DNA of 9,135 nucleotides from an uncultured Erysipelotrichaceae bacterium (GTDB taxonomy: Bacteria; Bacillota_I; Bacilli_A; RF39; UBA660): assembly GCA_902783345.1 (NCBI GenBank), contig CACZQI010000002.1, forward strand, positions 1 to 9,135, read 5' to 3'. Shown here one piece after another: positions 1 to 6,310 of this stretch (its first letter is position 1; each line of letters begins with the position of its first letter). A model generated the notes under the pieces. The model was not told where the DNA came from. It saw only the letters and a list, made by a program, of their open reading frames with translations, and made no database searches. A program made the translations under genes and the position numbers.

Positions 1-3
1 AAA

Positions 4-80
<77 letters not shown>

Positions 81-101
81 ATTTCGTTTGACAACATATA
101 C

Positions 102-130
102 ATTGTACCTTATCTCAATCATTTTTTCAA
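102..130 (-). promoter_or_regulatory. Sigma-A-type promoter of tRNA-Ile
   Basis: On the minus strand TTGAAA (130-125) and TACAAT (107-102) are separated by exactly 17 bases, each one mismatch from consensus. Transcription would start near position 95, about 15 bases before the tRNA 5' end, giving a short leader for RNase P to remove. A further TTGACA at 154-149 has no good -10 box at the right distance. Confidence 0.8.
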
Positions 131-203
131 GTACTTTTTTCATTTATTGTCAAAATTATTTCATTATTGAATAAAATCCCTGTCGTATGAGTATCTTCCC
201 ATC

Positions 204-231
204 AAAAAAAGGGAATGCTTTTTAATCCCTC
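204..231 (-). terminator. Rho-independent terminator of the 257-residue gene
   Basis: On the minus strand AGGGA (230-226) can pair with TCCCT about eleven bases further on, and the hairpin is followed by a run of seven T (210-204). The stem is short, but the T run is strong and the hairpin begins four bases after the gene's stop codon. It separates this gene from the tRNA-Ile transcription unit. Confidence 0.7.
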
Positions 232-234
232 TTT

Positions 235-1008
235 CTATGATTTGGTTCCCATTCTTTTTATGCTTCTAGATAGTAATTGTTCTTGATGATTGTACTTTTT
301 TTGAATGCTAGCCGTTGCTTGTTGAATTTTTCTTTCTTGTTTTTGTTGGTAGTTCTTTTTAATATCCTCCTGATTTCTTCTGATGAACTCATCTTTTAGT
401 TGATTCATTTCTCTTAGAGTCAATCTTGGTTGAATCTTCTCCATTTTATAGTCAATTAGAAAATCAATAAACTCTTTTACATATGGAAATCCTTTATAAC
501 TGAACGTTGGATTCAATCTTCCCATTGAATCAACTTCATAAAATGAAAAAGCGTAGGGTCCTAAAATAATCTCTTTTTCTACATCAGAATAAGGATTTAT
601 GGCATAGCCATTTTTTAATAAATGATGAAAATATCTTTCTCTCATATAGTGAGGATTTTTTATTTTCTCATAAGTGCTCTTTGGCATAATCATGTTTGTT
701 AAGAATACCCTAGATGGGGATGTTTTATCCCTGTGTACATCAATATTTCTTAAAACATAGGGCTCTCCTTCATATACTGAGATAAGTTCTGTAATGATGT
801 TAAAAATACCGATATCAAGATGTGAACACTTTTGCACTACCTTTGCATAGTCTTGGATTAATTTTATTTTTCTTTCTAAAATGCTTCTTGTTTGTTCATC
901 CATTGAAGAAATATCTGACATTTTACTAACATGAGCAGATTTTTTGATTCGCTCTACAAATTGATTTTTATCCTCTCTTAATCCTTTTAATGTTGTTTCA
1001 TATTCCAT
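235..1008 (-). CDS. Hypothetical protein, 257 aa, between two tRNA genes
   Basis: I do not recognise this protein. It is predicted to be soluble, with no signal peptide or membrane segment. Residues 1-65 are charged and probably helical. The middle (about 65-190) is mixed and rich in aromatic residues, and includes FLTNMIMPKS, YFHHLLKNGYAINPY and ILGPYAFSFYEVD. The last 60 residues (about 195-257) form a basic, Lys/Arg/Gln-rich probable helix or coiled coil, which might bind nucleic acid or a partner (inference only). The start is well supported by AGGAGG (1020-1015) seven bases before the ATG. The gene has its own promoter and terminator, so it is a single-gene unit inserted between tRNA-Ser and tRNA-Ile. 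Sampled 60-base lines are about 28-32% GC, against roughly 15-23% in lines from the adjacent lipoprotein and smc genes. It also uses codons such as AGG and TCC, which hints at a different origin. Confidence 0.85.
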   Translation of the reverse strand: MEYETTLKGLREDKNQFVERIKKSAHVSKMSDISSMDEQTRSILERKIKLIQDYAKVVQKCSHLDIGIFNIITELISVYEGEPYVLRNIDVHRDKTSPSRVFLTNMIMPKSTYEKIKNPHYMRERYFHHLLKNGYAINPYSDVEKEIILGPYAFSFYEVDSMGRLNPTFSYKGFPYVKEFIDFLIDYKMEKIQPRLTLREMNQLKDEFIRRNQEDIKKNYQQKQERKIQQATASIQKKYNHQEQLLSRSIKRMGTKS

Positions 1009-1035
1009 TATAATCCTCCTTTTTCAAACGTCTTT

Positions 1036-1044
1036 ATTCTACCA
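1036..1044 (-). promoter_or_regulatory. Extended -10 promoter of the 257-residue gene
   Basis: Minus strand TGGTAGAAT (1044-1036) is an extended -10 (TGn plus TAGAAT, one mismatch from TATAAT). No good -35 is present 17 bases upstream (GTACTT at best), which fits the use of an extended -10. Transcription would start near 1029, leaving about 20 bases of leader that contain the AGGAGG site. Confidence 0.5.
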
Positions 1045-1050
1045 TATTTG

Positions 1051-1066
1051 GAGTAAAAAAGTACTC
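1051..1066. repeat. Inverted repeat over the -35 region (GAGTA-N6-TACTC)
   Basis: GAGTA (1051-1055) and TACTC (1062-1066) are perfect inverted copies separated by six bases. They sit immediately upstream of the extended -10 of the 257-residue gene, where a repressor or activator could act. On the plus strand the repeat is followed by five T and could resemble a weak terminator, but no plus-strand gene needs one here. The five-base arms could arise by chance in AT-rich DNA. Confidence 0.3.
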
Positions 1067-1087
1067 TTTTTATTCTATTTATGCATT

Positions 1088-1106
1088 AAAAAACCCCTTC
1101 ATGGGG
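1088..1106 (-). terminator. Rho-independent terminator of tRNA-Ser
   Basis: On the minus strand CCCC (1106-1103) pairs with GGGG (1097-1094) around the loop ATGAA, followed directly by six T (1093-1088). The hairpin starts 14 bases after the encoded CCA of the tRNA, so the tRNA transcript should end here and not continue into the 257-residue gene. Confidence 0.75.
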
Positions 1107-1120
1107 ATAAATTCTAAATA

Positions 1121-1211
1121 TGGCGGAGCAGGAGAGATTTGAACTCTCGCGCCGGTTACCCGACCTACACCCTTAGCAGGGGCGCCTCTTCAGCCTCTTG
1201 AGTACTACTCC
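1121..1211 (-). tRNA. tRNA-Ser, anticodon GCU, CCA encoded
   Basis: This is a class II (long variable arm) tRNA of 91 bases on the minus strand. The acceptor GGAGTAG (1211-1205) pairs with CTGCTCC (1131-1125) with one G-U pair. The anticodon stem CGCCC/GGGTG encloses CTGCTAA, giving anticodon GCU for serine AGC/AGU codons. The long variable arm contains TCGGGTAACCGG, the T arm contains GAGTTCAAATCTC, the discriminator is G as expected for serine tRNAs, and CCA is encoded. The promoter lies 15 bases upstream and the terminator follows. Confidence 0.97.
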
Positions 1212-1225
1212 GTGCCAACAAGTAG

Positions 1226-1254
1226 ATTATACTTTAAATATCACTTATTGTCAA
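1226..1254 (-). promoter_or_regulatory. Perfect-consensus sigma-A promoter of tRNA-Ser
   Basis: On the minus strand TTGACA (1254-1249) and TATAAT (1231-1226) both match consensus exactly and are separated by 17 bases. Transcription should begin near 1219, about eight bases before the mature tRNA. The -35 box begins only six bases after the stop codon of the lipoprotein gene, with no terminator between them. Confidence 0.92.
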
Positions 1255-1260
1255 TTAATT

Positions 1261-2121
1261 TTAATATACTTCTGCTTTTATTTCATTAATAAAATCACGC
1301 ATTAATGAATAATAATCACTATTATTTTTTCTTTCTTCTTCAGTTAAAGTAATCATATTAGGAACATATACTTTTTTAGCTCCTTTATTAACTAAATTCT
1401 TAATTGTATCATTTTCTTCTGTTCCTTTTAAAATAAATAAATATGAATTAAGTTTAGATGAAAAATTCTTTTCAGCTTGACTAACAATAGTATTAGAGTT
1501 TTCTTCTTCACTTGCAATTGATATTACTTCAAAACCATATTTTTCTAAGAATTTAAAAGTATTATTAGCCACAATAAGTTTTTTATTACTAGCATTTTCG
1601 GCAATTAATTTAAGTTCAGCATCATATTCAGATATTTTAAGCTTAATTTCATCATAATTTTTATCAATACTATTTAAAAGTCCTTTATAAGTTATAAAAT
1701 TCTTTAAATTATTTTTTACATTAGAAGTCATCATTAAAAAGTTAGAAGGACTAAGCCATAACTCAGTTAAATCATTTTTAACTTCTAAGCCTTGTGATAC
1801 ATCAATTATATCCATTTTTTTATTTTTATTTAAAAGAGTTGCTGCAATATCTTTTTCTTTAGATAAACCGTTATAAATGAATAAATTACCTTTACTATAA
1901 TCATTTAACTTTTTATTAGTTAAAACATAAGTATTAATATCAATACCACTTGGATAGATACTATTTATTTTAGCATGTTCACCATAAAGATTTTCAGTAA
2001 TAAACTCAATAGGATAAATTGTTGTATAAATAGTAATGTTTTCATAATTATCTCTTTTAAAACAACCTGTAAGACTTAAGATAAGTAAACTAAATATTCC
2101 TAATTTTAATAATTTTTTCAT
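1261..2121 (-). CDS. ZnuA/TroA-like solute-binding lipoprotein lacking the metal ligands
   Basis: This is a secreted, lipid-anchored protein of the metal-binding ABC transporter receptor family (ZnuA/AdcA/TroA type). Residues 1-19 are a signal peptide ending in the lipobox LTGC, with the lipidated Cys at 20. Family landmarks are TIYPIEFITENLYG (34-47), SGIDINTYVLT (58-68) where the family has GvDPHdYEPT, NLFIYNGL (79-86), ELWLSP (120-125) where the family has DPHiWLsP, ANNTFKFLEKYG (185-196) where the family has sHDAFgYfakrYG, and the C-terminal SDYYSLMRDFINEIK. At the three positions where this family normally has metal-ligand histidines the sequence reads N63, E120 and N186. The only histidine is H49, outside the site, and no acidic ligand is evident near 253-257. 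The His-rich loop of zinc receptors is also missing. No permease or ATPase gene is nearby. The gene is one base behind yidD, and its AAGGAG site lies inside the yidD end, so translation is probably coupled. Fold assignment is good; function in metal uptake is doubtful. Confidence 0.85.
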   Translation of the reverse strand: MKKLLKLGIFSLLILSLTGCFKRDNYENITIYTTIYPIEFITENLYGEHAKINSIYPSGIDINTYVLTNKKLNDYSKGNLFIYNGLSKEKDIAATLLNKNKKMDIIDVSQGLEVKNDLTELWLSPSNFLMMTSNVKNNLKNFITYKGLLNSIDKNYDEIKLKISEYDAELKLIAENASNKKLIVANNTFKFLEKYGFEVISIASEEENSNTIVSQAEKNFSSKLNSYLFILKGTEENDTIKNLVNKGAKKVYVPNMITLTEEERKNNSDYYSLMRDFINEIKAEVY

Positions 2122-2122
2122 T

Positions 2123-2338
2123 TTATTTCTCCTTCATTAGTGGATCATACCCATATTTTCCAAAGGGATGACACTTTAATAATCTTTTAATTCCTAATTT
2201 TAATCCTTTATATGAGCCATATTCAATAATTGCTTCTTTCATATATTCTGAGCAAGTTGGAGTAAAGCGGCAACATTTATGAGAACTTATTGGCGTGCTT
2301 TGATATAGCTCAATTAATTTAATTAATATTTTTTTCAT
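2123..2338 (-). CDS. yidD: Membrane protein insertion efficiency factor YidD
   Basis: This is a small peripheral membrane protein that helps the YidC/Sec machinery insert membrane proteins. The 71-residue length is typical. The family signature is clear: an amphipathic N terminus ([12 protein letters not shown]), [10 protein letters not shown] (23-32), the [19 protein letters not shown] stretch (41-59) and GYDP (63-66). Cysteines 23, 29 and 56 are the usual conserved ones. Unlike many genomes, it is not next to rnpA or yidC. It heads a two-gene minus-strand unit with the ZnuA-like lipoprotein gene, one base apart. The ATG matches the family's usual N terminus, but no Shine-Dalgarno is present upstream. 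Instead TAAAAT ends six bases before the ATG, which suggests a leaderless or nearly leaderless transcript. Confidence 0.95.
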   Translation of the reverse strand: MKKILIKLIELYQSTPISSHKCCRFTPTCSEYMKEAIIEYGSYKGLKLGIKRLLKCHPFGKYGYDPLMKEK

Positions 2339-2344
2339 AGTTTT

Positions 2345-2350
2345 ATTTTA
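2345..2350 (-). promoter_or_regulatory. Candidate -10 box of yidD, leaderless spacing
   Basis: Minus strand TAAAAT (2350-2345) is followed by six bases and then the yidD ATG. Transcription starting seven bases after a -10 box would therefore begin at or next to the A of the start codon. No convincing -35 box is present (only T-rich sequence 16-18 bases upstream). An alternative -10, CATAAT a little further upstream, would give a leader of about 20 bases that still lacks a Shine-Dalgarno. Confidence 0.35.
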
Positions 2351-2414
2351 CTACAAATTATTATGAAAAAAAAGTCTTTTAATATTTCTCTTATTTTAAA
2401 ATAATTAAAAAAAC

Positions 2415-2456
2415 TAGCAATAATTGCTCTTATAAGATATAATGAATACTAGGTGA
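2415..2456 (+). promoter_or_regulatory. Promoter and ribosome binding site of the rnc-smc operon
   Basis: A perfect -10 TATAAT lies at 2438-2443. The -35 17 bases upstream, TAGCAA (2415-2420), matches TTGACA at only three positions. Transcription would begin near 2450, and AGGTGA (2451-2456) lies seven bases before the rnc ATG, so the predicted 5' end nearly touches the ribosome binding site and the true start may be slightly upstream. Confidence 0.5.
2416..2428. repeat. Perfect 13-bp palindrome in the yidD-rnc divergent region
   Basis: AGCAAT-A-ATTGCT is a perfect inverted repeat with six-base arms. It occupies the spacer and part of the -35 region of the rnc promoter (-10 at 2438-2443), a usual position for a repressor site. 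It could instead be chance. No second copy was seen in the window. Confidence 0.35.
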
Positions 2457-2463
2457 TTAAGAT

Positions 2464-3108
2464 ATGGATTTAACAAAATATGGAATAAGTAAAGATAATC
2501 CTTTATTATCTATTGCACTAACTCATTCATCTTATGCTAATGAACATAATGTATCTCATTATGAAAGATTAGAATATTTAGGTGATGCTGTTTTAGAACT
2601 AATTATGAGTGAGTACTTTTATAAAAATACAGATTTAAATGAAGGTGACATGACTAAGAAAAGAGCTAGATATGTTTGTGAAGAAGCCCTAGATGCATAT
2701 GCTAATTGCATTAATTTACGTTCCTTTATTAAAGTAGGCGAAGGGATGAAAATTAATGCAACAATTACCGCTGATGTTTTTGAAGCGGTTATTGCCGTTG
2801 TTTATTTAAATAATGGTTTAAATAAAGCTAGAGAATTTATTATGGATATTGCGCTTCCTTTTATTAAAAACAATACCGTTTTTTTAAGTGATTATAAATC
2901 TTATTTACAAGAATTAGTTCAAACAGATAAAAAATGTGTAGAATATCGTGTGGTAAAAGAAACAGGACCAGATCATAATAAATCATTTGAAGTAGAAGTT
3001 CTTGTTGATAATATTGTTTTTGCTCATGGTAAAGGTAAAAGTAAAAAGGCTGCTGAACAAGATGCGGCTAAAAACGCAATAATGCTTAGTGCAGGTGGTG
3101 CCTCATGA
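2464..3108 (+). CDS. rnc: Ribonuclease III
   Basis: This is a double-strand-specific endoribonuclease that matures rRNA and processes or degrades structured mRNAs. The N-terminal RNase III domain (about 1-135) carries the signature YERLEYLGDAVL (33-44) and ADVFEAV (103-109). All five expected acidic catalytic or Mg2+ residues are visible as E34, E37, D41, D104 and E107, by analogy with E. coli E38, E41, D45, D114 and E117. A double-stranded-RNA-binding domain follows (about 143-208), with the expected end HGKGKSKKAAEQDAAKNAI. The 214-residue length is normal to slightly short. The start is supported by AGGTGA seven bases upstream. The gene overlaps smc by four bases (ATGA), the common rnc-smc arrangement of Firmicutes. 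Confidence 0.98.
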   Translation: MDLTKYGISKDNPLLSIALTHSSYANEHNVSHYERLEYLGDAVLELIMSEYFYKNTDLNEGDMTKKRARYVCEEALDAYANCINLRSFIKVGEGMKINATITADVFEAVIAVVYLNNGLNKAREFIMDIALPFIKNNTVFLSDYKSYLQELVQTDKKCVEYRVVKETGPDHNKSFEVEVLVDNIVFAHGKGKSKKAAEQDAAKNAIMLSAGGAS

Positions 3109-6038
3109 AATTATTAAAAATAAGTATTCATGGTTTTAAAAGTTTTGCTGATAAAACAACTATTGATATTAAAGATGGAATAACAGGTATCGTTGGACCT
3201 AATGGTTCTGGTAAAAGTAATATTGTTGATGCAATTAAATGGGTATTAGGTGAGCAGTCATTAAAAGATATTCGAGGGGGAAATAGTTCAGCTGATGTTA
3301 TTTTCTCTGGCTCTAAATCGCGCAGTCCTTTAACAAGAGCTTGGGTAGCCCTTATTTTTGATAATGCAGATCATTATTTAAATACAGATTTAACGGAAGT
3401 TGAAATTAAAAGAGTAGTTTATTCATCAGGTGAAAATGAATATTATATTAATAACGATATTGTAAGACTTAAAGATATTACAAATTTATTTATTGATTCT
3501 GGTTCATCAGTTAATTCACTATCTATAATTTCTCAAGGTAAAATAGGGGAAATTGTTAATGGTAAACCAGAAGAAAAAAGAAGCATTTTAGAAGAAGCAG
3601 CTGGCGTTTTAAAATATAAAAAACGTAAAGATGAAAGTTTAAGAAAACTTGATAAAGCAAATGATAATTTAAGTAAAGTTAATTTAGTAATTGATGAACT
3701 TTCAGTTAACCTAGAGCCTCTAAAAGAACAAAGTGAAGTTGCTACTAAATATGTTAATTTAAAAGAAAAGTTAGAAAAATATGAAATAAGTTTACTTGCC
3801 CATGATATTGGAGAAATTAACACTTCTTATAATGCCAATAAAGAAGAGTTGGAAGTCTTAAATGAAGAAATATTAAAATCTAATAATTCATCTTTAATTG
3901 ATTTAACTAAAATAGATAATTTAAAATTAAAACTGATAAAATTAGAAGATAATATTAATTTAAAAAGTGATAAATTATTTAAGAAAACAGAAGAACTATC
4001 AGCTTTGCAAAGTGAAAAACAAATTATGCTAGAAAGACAGAAATACAAAGTTGAAGATACAAAACTAGAATCAAATATTTTATCTTTAAAAGAAACAGAA
4101 TTAAAAATTAAAAATGATATTAAGGCTTTAGAAGATAAGATACTAGTTGATGAGAAAAACTTATCTTTAAAAGAAGCCGATTATTTAACTCAGTCTAATG
4201 AGTATAAAAAAGAATCTTTAAATAAAAATGCTCTTTTAAATGGTTTAGCAAGTTTAAATAGGGAAGAAACAATTTTAAAAAATGAAATTGATGTTTTAAA
4301 AGAAGCTATTGATAATGATAGTAAACTTCCTTTTGCCGTTAAAAGTGTTTTAAATAATACAAGACTAAATGGCATCCATAATACTTTAGGCAAACTACTT
4401 GAAACAGAGGAAAAATATGGTACGGCTATTGACATCGCACTTGGAGCAAATTCTAATGTTATTGTGGTTGATAATGAAAATAATGCTAAAGAAGCCATTA
4501 ATTATTTAAAACAAAATGGAATTGGTAGAGTAACATTTTATCCTTTAAATATTATTAAACCAAGAGGAATTGACCCAAATATTTTAGCCAAAATTAATTT
4601 AGATGAAGCCTTTATTGGTATTGCTTCTGATTTAGTTAAATATGATAAAACTTATCGCAGCATTATATTAAATACATTGGGTAATGTAATAATAGTTGAT
4701 AATTTAGTTAATGCTAATCGAATTGCTAAACTTATTAATAATACTTATAAAATAGTGACATTAGATGGAGAAGTAATTGCAGTTGGTGGTAGTATTACTG
4801 GTGGTAAATCTAAATATGGTAGTGGTATCATTAATCAAAAGTTTGATTTGGAAAATAAGATAAAACTTTTAAAAGATAAAACTAAAGATATAAAATTAAA
4901 AGAAGAAAAAATAAATGAAGTAGATGAAAATTTACGTATTTTAGAAAATAAAGTCTTTAATTTAAATAATGAAGTAAAATTACAAAAGGAATTAATTTTA
5001 AGAGAGAATGCAGACCTTACATCTTTAAAGAAAAACTTAGATAATGTTAAAAGTGAAATTAGTGGTACTAAAGGTTTACTTGAAAACTCAATTGATAAAA
5101 AATTAGAAGAGATTCTAAATAATTATTATAAAGTAAGTAATGAAAAAGATGCATTAGAAATATCTTTAAATGAACTAAAAAATGAAAAGCATGATTTACA
5201 AAGTGAAATTAATGAATTAGATTTACAAAACAAAAAAATGAATAGTGAATATAATAAACTTCTTTCTCGCCAAAAAGAATTAGAAGTAACAATTGGTAAA
5301 GAAGAAATGAAACTTGATAGTTACCTTCTAAGACTTAATGAAGAATATGGTATGACTTATGAAAAGGCTAGTAGTTATGAACTTGAAGAAGAAGAGAATA
5401 AAGTTAGAAATATGGTTGCTAGTTTAAAAAGAGAGATTAAAATGCTTGGTGATGTTAACATTGGTGCCATTAGTGAATATGAAAGAATTAATGAACGTTA
5501 CACTTTCTTAACTACTCAAAAAGATGATTTAACTGCAAGTATTAATGATTTATTAACAATTATTAATGAACTTGATGAAACAATGGCGGAAAAACTAAAG
5601 AGTACTTATGTTAGTCTAAATGAAGAATTTGGTAAAGTCTTTAAGAAATTATTTAGAGGCGGGGATGCATCACTTATCTTAACTGATCCTAAAGATATTT
5701 TAAATACTGGTTTAGAAATTAAAGCCGTTCCTCCAGGAAAAGATATTAAATCAACTAGACTACTTTCTGGTGGAGAAGGTTCTCTTACTGCTATCGCACT
5801 TTTATTTGCGGTTCTTAATATTAGAACTGTACCATTTTGCATTTTTGATGAAGTAGAAGCTGCTTTAGATGAAGTAAATGTTGATATGTTTGGTAAATAC
5901 TTAAAAGAAATAAATAGTAATACACAGTTTATTATTATTACGCATAAGAAAAGAACGATGGAATATACTAATAACTTATATGGTATTACAATGCAAGAAT
6001 CTGGTGTTTCTAAATTAGTTAGTGTTAAATTAGATTAA
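3105..6038 (+). CDS. smc: Chromosome segregation ATPase SMC
   Basis: This is the ATPase subunit of the Smc-ScpAB condensin, which organises and helps segregate the chromosome. Domains in order are an N-terminal ATPase half with Walker A GPNGSGKSN (31-39) and Q-loop ISQGK (142-146); a coiled coil (about 170-405); a hinge (about 410-565) ending in the Gly-rich DGEVIAVGGSITGG; the returning coiled coil (about 575-830); and a C-terminal ATPase half with signature LLSGGEGSLTAIALLF (886-901), Walker B PFCIFDE (910-916), D-loop AALDE (919-923) and the switch His in IITHKK. At 977 residues it is about 200 shorter than B. subtilis SMC (1186) and near mycoplasma SMC, with the loss apparently in the coiled-coil arms. 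The residue after LSGGE is Gly892 where Lys or Arg is usual. Translation starts inside rnc (ATGA overlap) behind AGGTGG. ftsY does not follow; a terminator does. Confidence 0.98.
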   Translation: MKLLKISIHGFKSFADKTTIDIKDGITGIVGPNGSGKSNIVDAIKWVLGEQSLKDIRGGNSSADVIFSGSKSRSPLTRAWVALIFDNADHYLNTDLTEVEIKRVVYSSGENEYYINNDIVRLKDITNLFIDSGSSVNSLSIISQGKIGEIVNGKPEEKRSILEEAAGVLKYKKRKDESLRKLDKANDNLSKVNLVIDELSVNLEPLKEQSEVATKYVNLKEKLEKYEISLLAHDIGEINTSYNANKEELEVLNEEILKSNNSSLIDLTKIDNLKLKLIKLEDNINLKSDKLFKKTEELSALQSEKQIMLERQKYKVEDTKLESNILSLKETELKIKNDIKALEDKILVDEKNLSLKEADYLTQSNEYKKESLNKNALLNGLASLNREETILKNEIDVLKEAIDNDSKLPFAVKSVLNNTRLNGIHNTLGKLLETEEKYGTAIDIALGANSNVIVVDNENNAKEAINYLKQNGIGRVTFYPLNIIKPRGIDPNILAKINLDEAFIGIASDLVKYDKTYRSIILNTLGNVIIVDNLVNANRIAKLINNTYKIVTLDGEVIAVGGSITGGKSKYGSGIINQKFDLENKIKLLKDKTKDIKLKEEKINEVDENLRILENKVFNLNNEVKLQKELILRENADLTSLKKNLDNVKSEISGTKGLLENSIDKKLEEILNNYYKVSNEKDALEISLNELKNEKHDLQSEINELDLQNKKMNSEYNKLLSRQKELEVTIGKEEMKLDSYLLRLNEEYGMTYEKASSYELEEEENKVRNMVASLKREIKMLGDVNIGAISEYERINERYTFLTTQKDDLTASINDLLTIINELDETMAEKLKSTYVSLNEEFGKVFKKLFRGGDASLILTDPKDILNTGLEIKAVPPGKDIKSTRLLSGGEGSLTAIALLFAVLNIRTVPFCIFDEVEAALDEVNVDMFGKYLKEINSNTQFIIITHKKRTMEYTNNLYGITMQESGVSKLVSVKLD

Positions 6039-6070
6039 AAAAGAGTTTAAATTAATTTTAAGCTCTTTTT
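6038..6070. terminator. Bidirectional terminator between smc and the 80-aa gene
   Basis: AAAAAGAG (6038-6045) pairs with CTCTTTTT (6063-6070). The stem continues through T6046/G6062 (a wobble in the plus-strand RNA) and TTAAA (6047-6051) with TTTAA (6057-6061), closing a five-base loop. This gives 14 pairs with A and T tracts on the two outer flanks, so it can act on both strands. The first base is the last base of the smc stop codon, and the stop codon of the converging 80-residue gene (6058-6060) lies inside the hairpin. Confidence 0.88.
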
Positions 6071-6300
6071 ATTTCTTTAATATCGTTAATATAAATTACA
6101 TTACGATTTTTAGTTATAAGATAATTTTTAGTTTTACCGATAATAATGCTGGTAACTTCTTCACCACTATTAGTAATTAATTTAACTTTAACCGGTAATT
6201 TTTTGAATATATCATCATCTTCTAAAGAACCCATATATACTTCTTTATTATTGTTAACATTTTCTTTAAATCTATTTTTAAATATTTCTGGTAATTTCAT
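6058..6300 (-). CDS. Small hypothetical protein, 80 aa, possible small beta-barrel
   Basis: The family is not recognised. The N-terminal third (1-35) is charged and probably helical or disordered (KNRFKENVNNNKE, LEDDDIF). The rest reads like a run of short beta strands: VKVKLITNS, EEVTSIIIGKTK, NYLITKN, NVIYINDIKEI. That pattern recalls Sm-like or SH3-like small barrels, in which an acidic or glycine turn separates strands and a final VIYINDIKEI strand closes the fold. This is a guess from pattern, not a family match. No signal peptide or membrane segment is seen. The start is supported by GGAGG (6310-6306) five bases before the ATG. An overlapping plus-strand frame of 66 codons (6146-6346) has no ribosome binding site and is judged a shadow. 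The gene converges on smc and diverges from the SEDS gene. Confidence 0.75.
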   Translation of the reverse strand: MKLPEIFKNRFKENVNNNKEVYMGSLEDDDIFKKLPVKVKLITNSGEEVTSIIIGKTKNYLITKNRNVIYINDIKEIKRA

Positions 6301-6310
6301 AAATCCCTCC

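Noticed and set aside
1050..1071. Plus-strand terminator made by GAGTA/TACTC plus five T
   Set aside because: No plus-strand gene ends nearby and the stem is only five weak pairs; an operator-like role or chance is more likely.
1261..2121. Idea that the ZnuA-like gene is a pseudogene
   Set aside because: The frame is open from lipobox to C terminus, with an AAGGAG site and most non-ligand family motifs kept, so it looks expressed and maintained.
3533..5842. Several minus-strand frames of 73-102 codons inside smc
   Set aside because: They are Ser/Leu/Phe-rich antisense shadows of the coiled-coil coding sequence, without ribosome binding sites; smc itself is unambiguous across the span.
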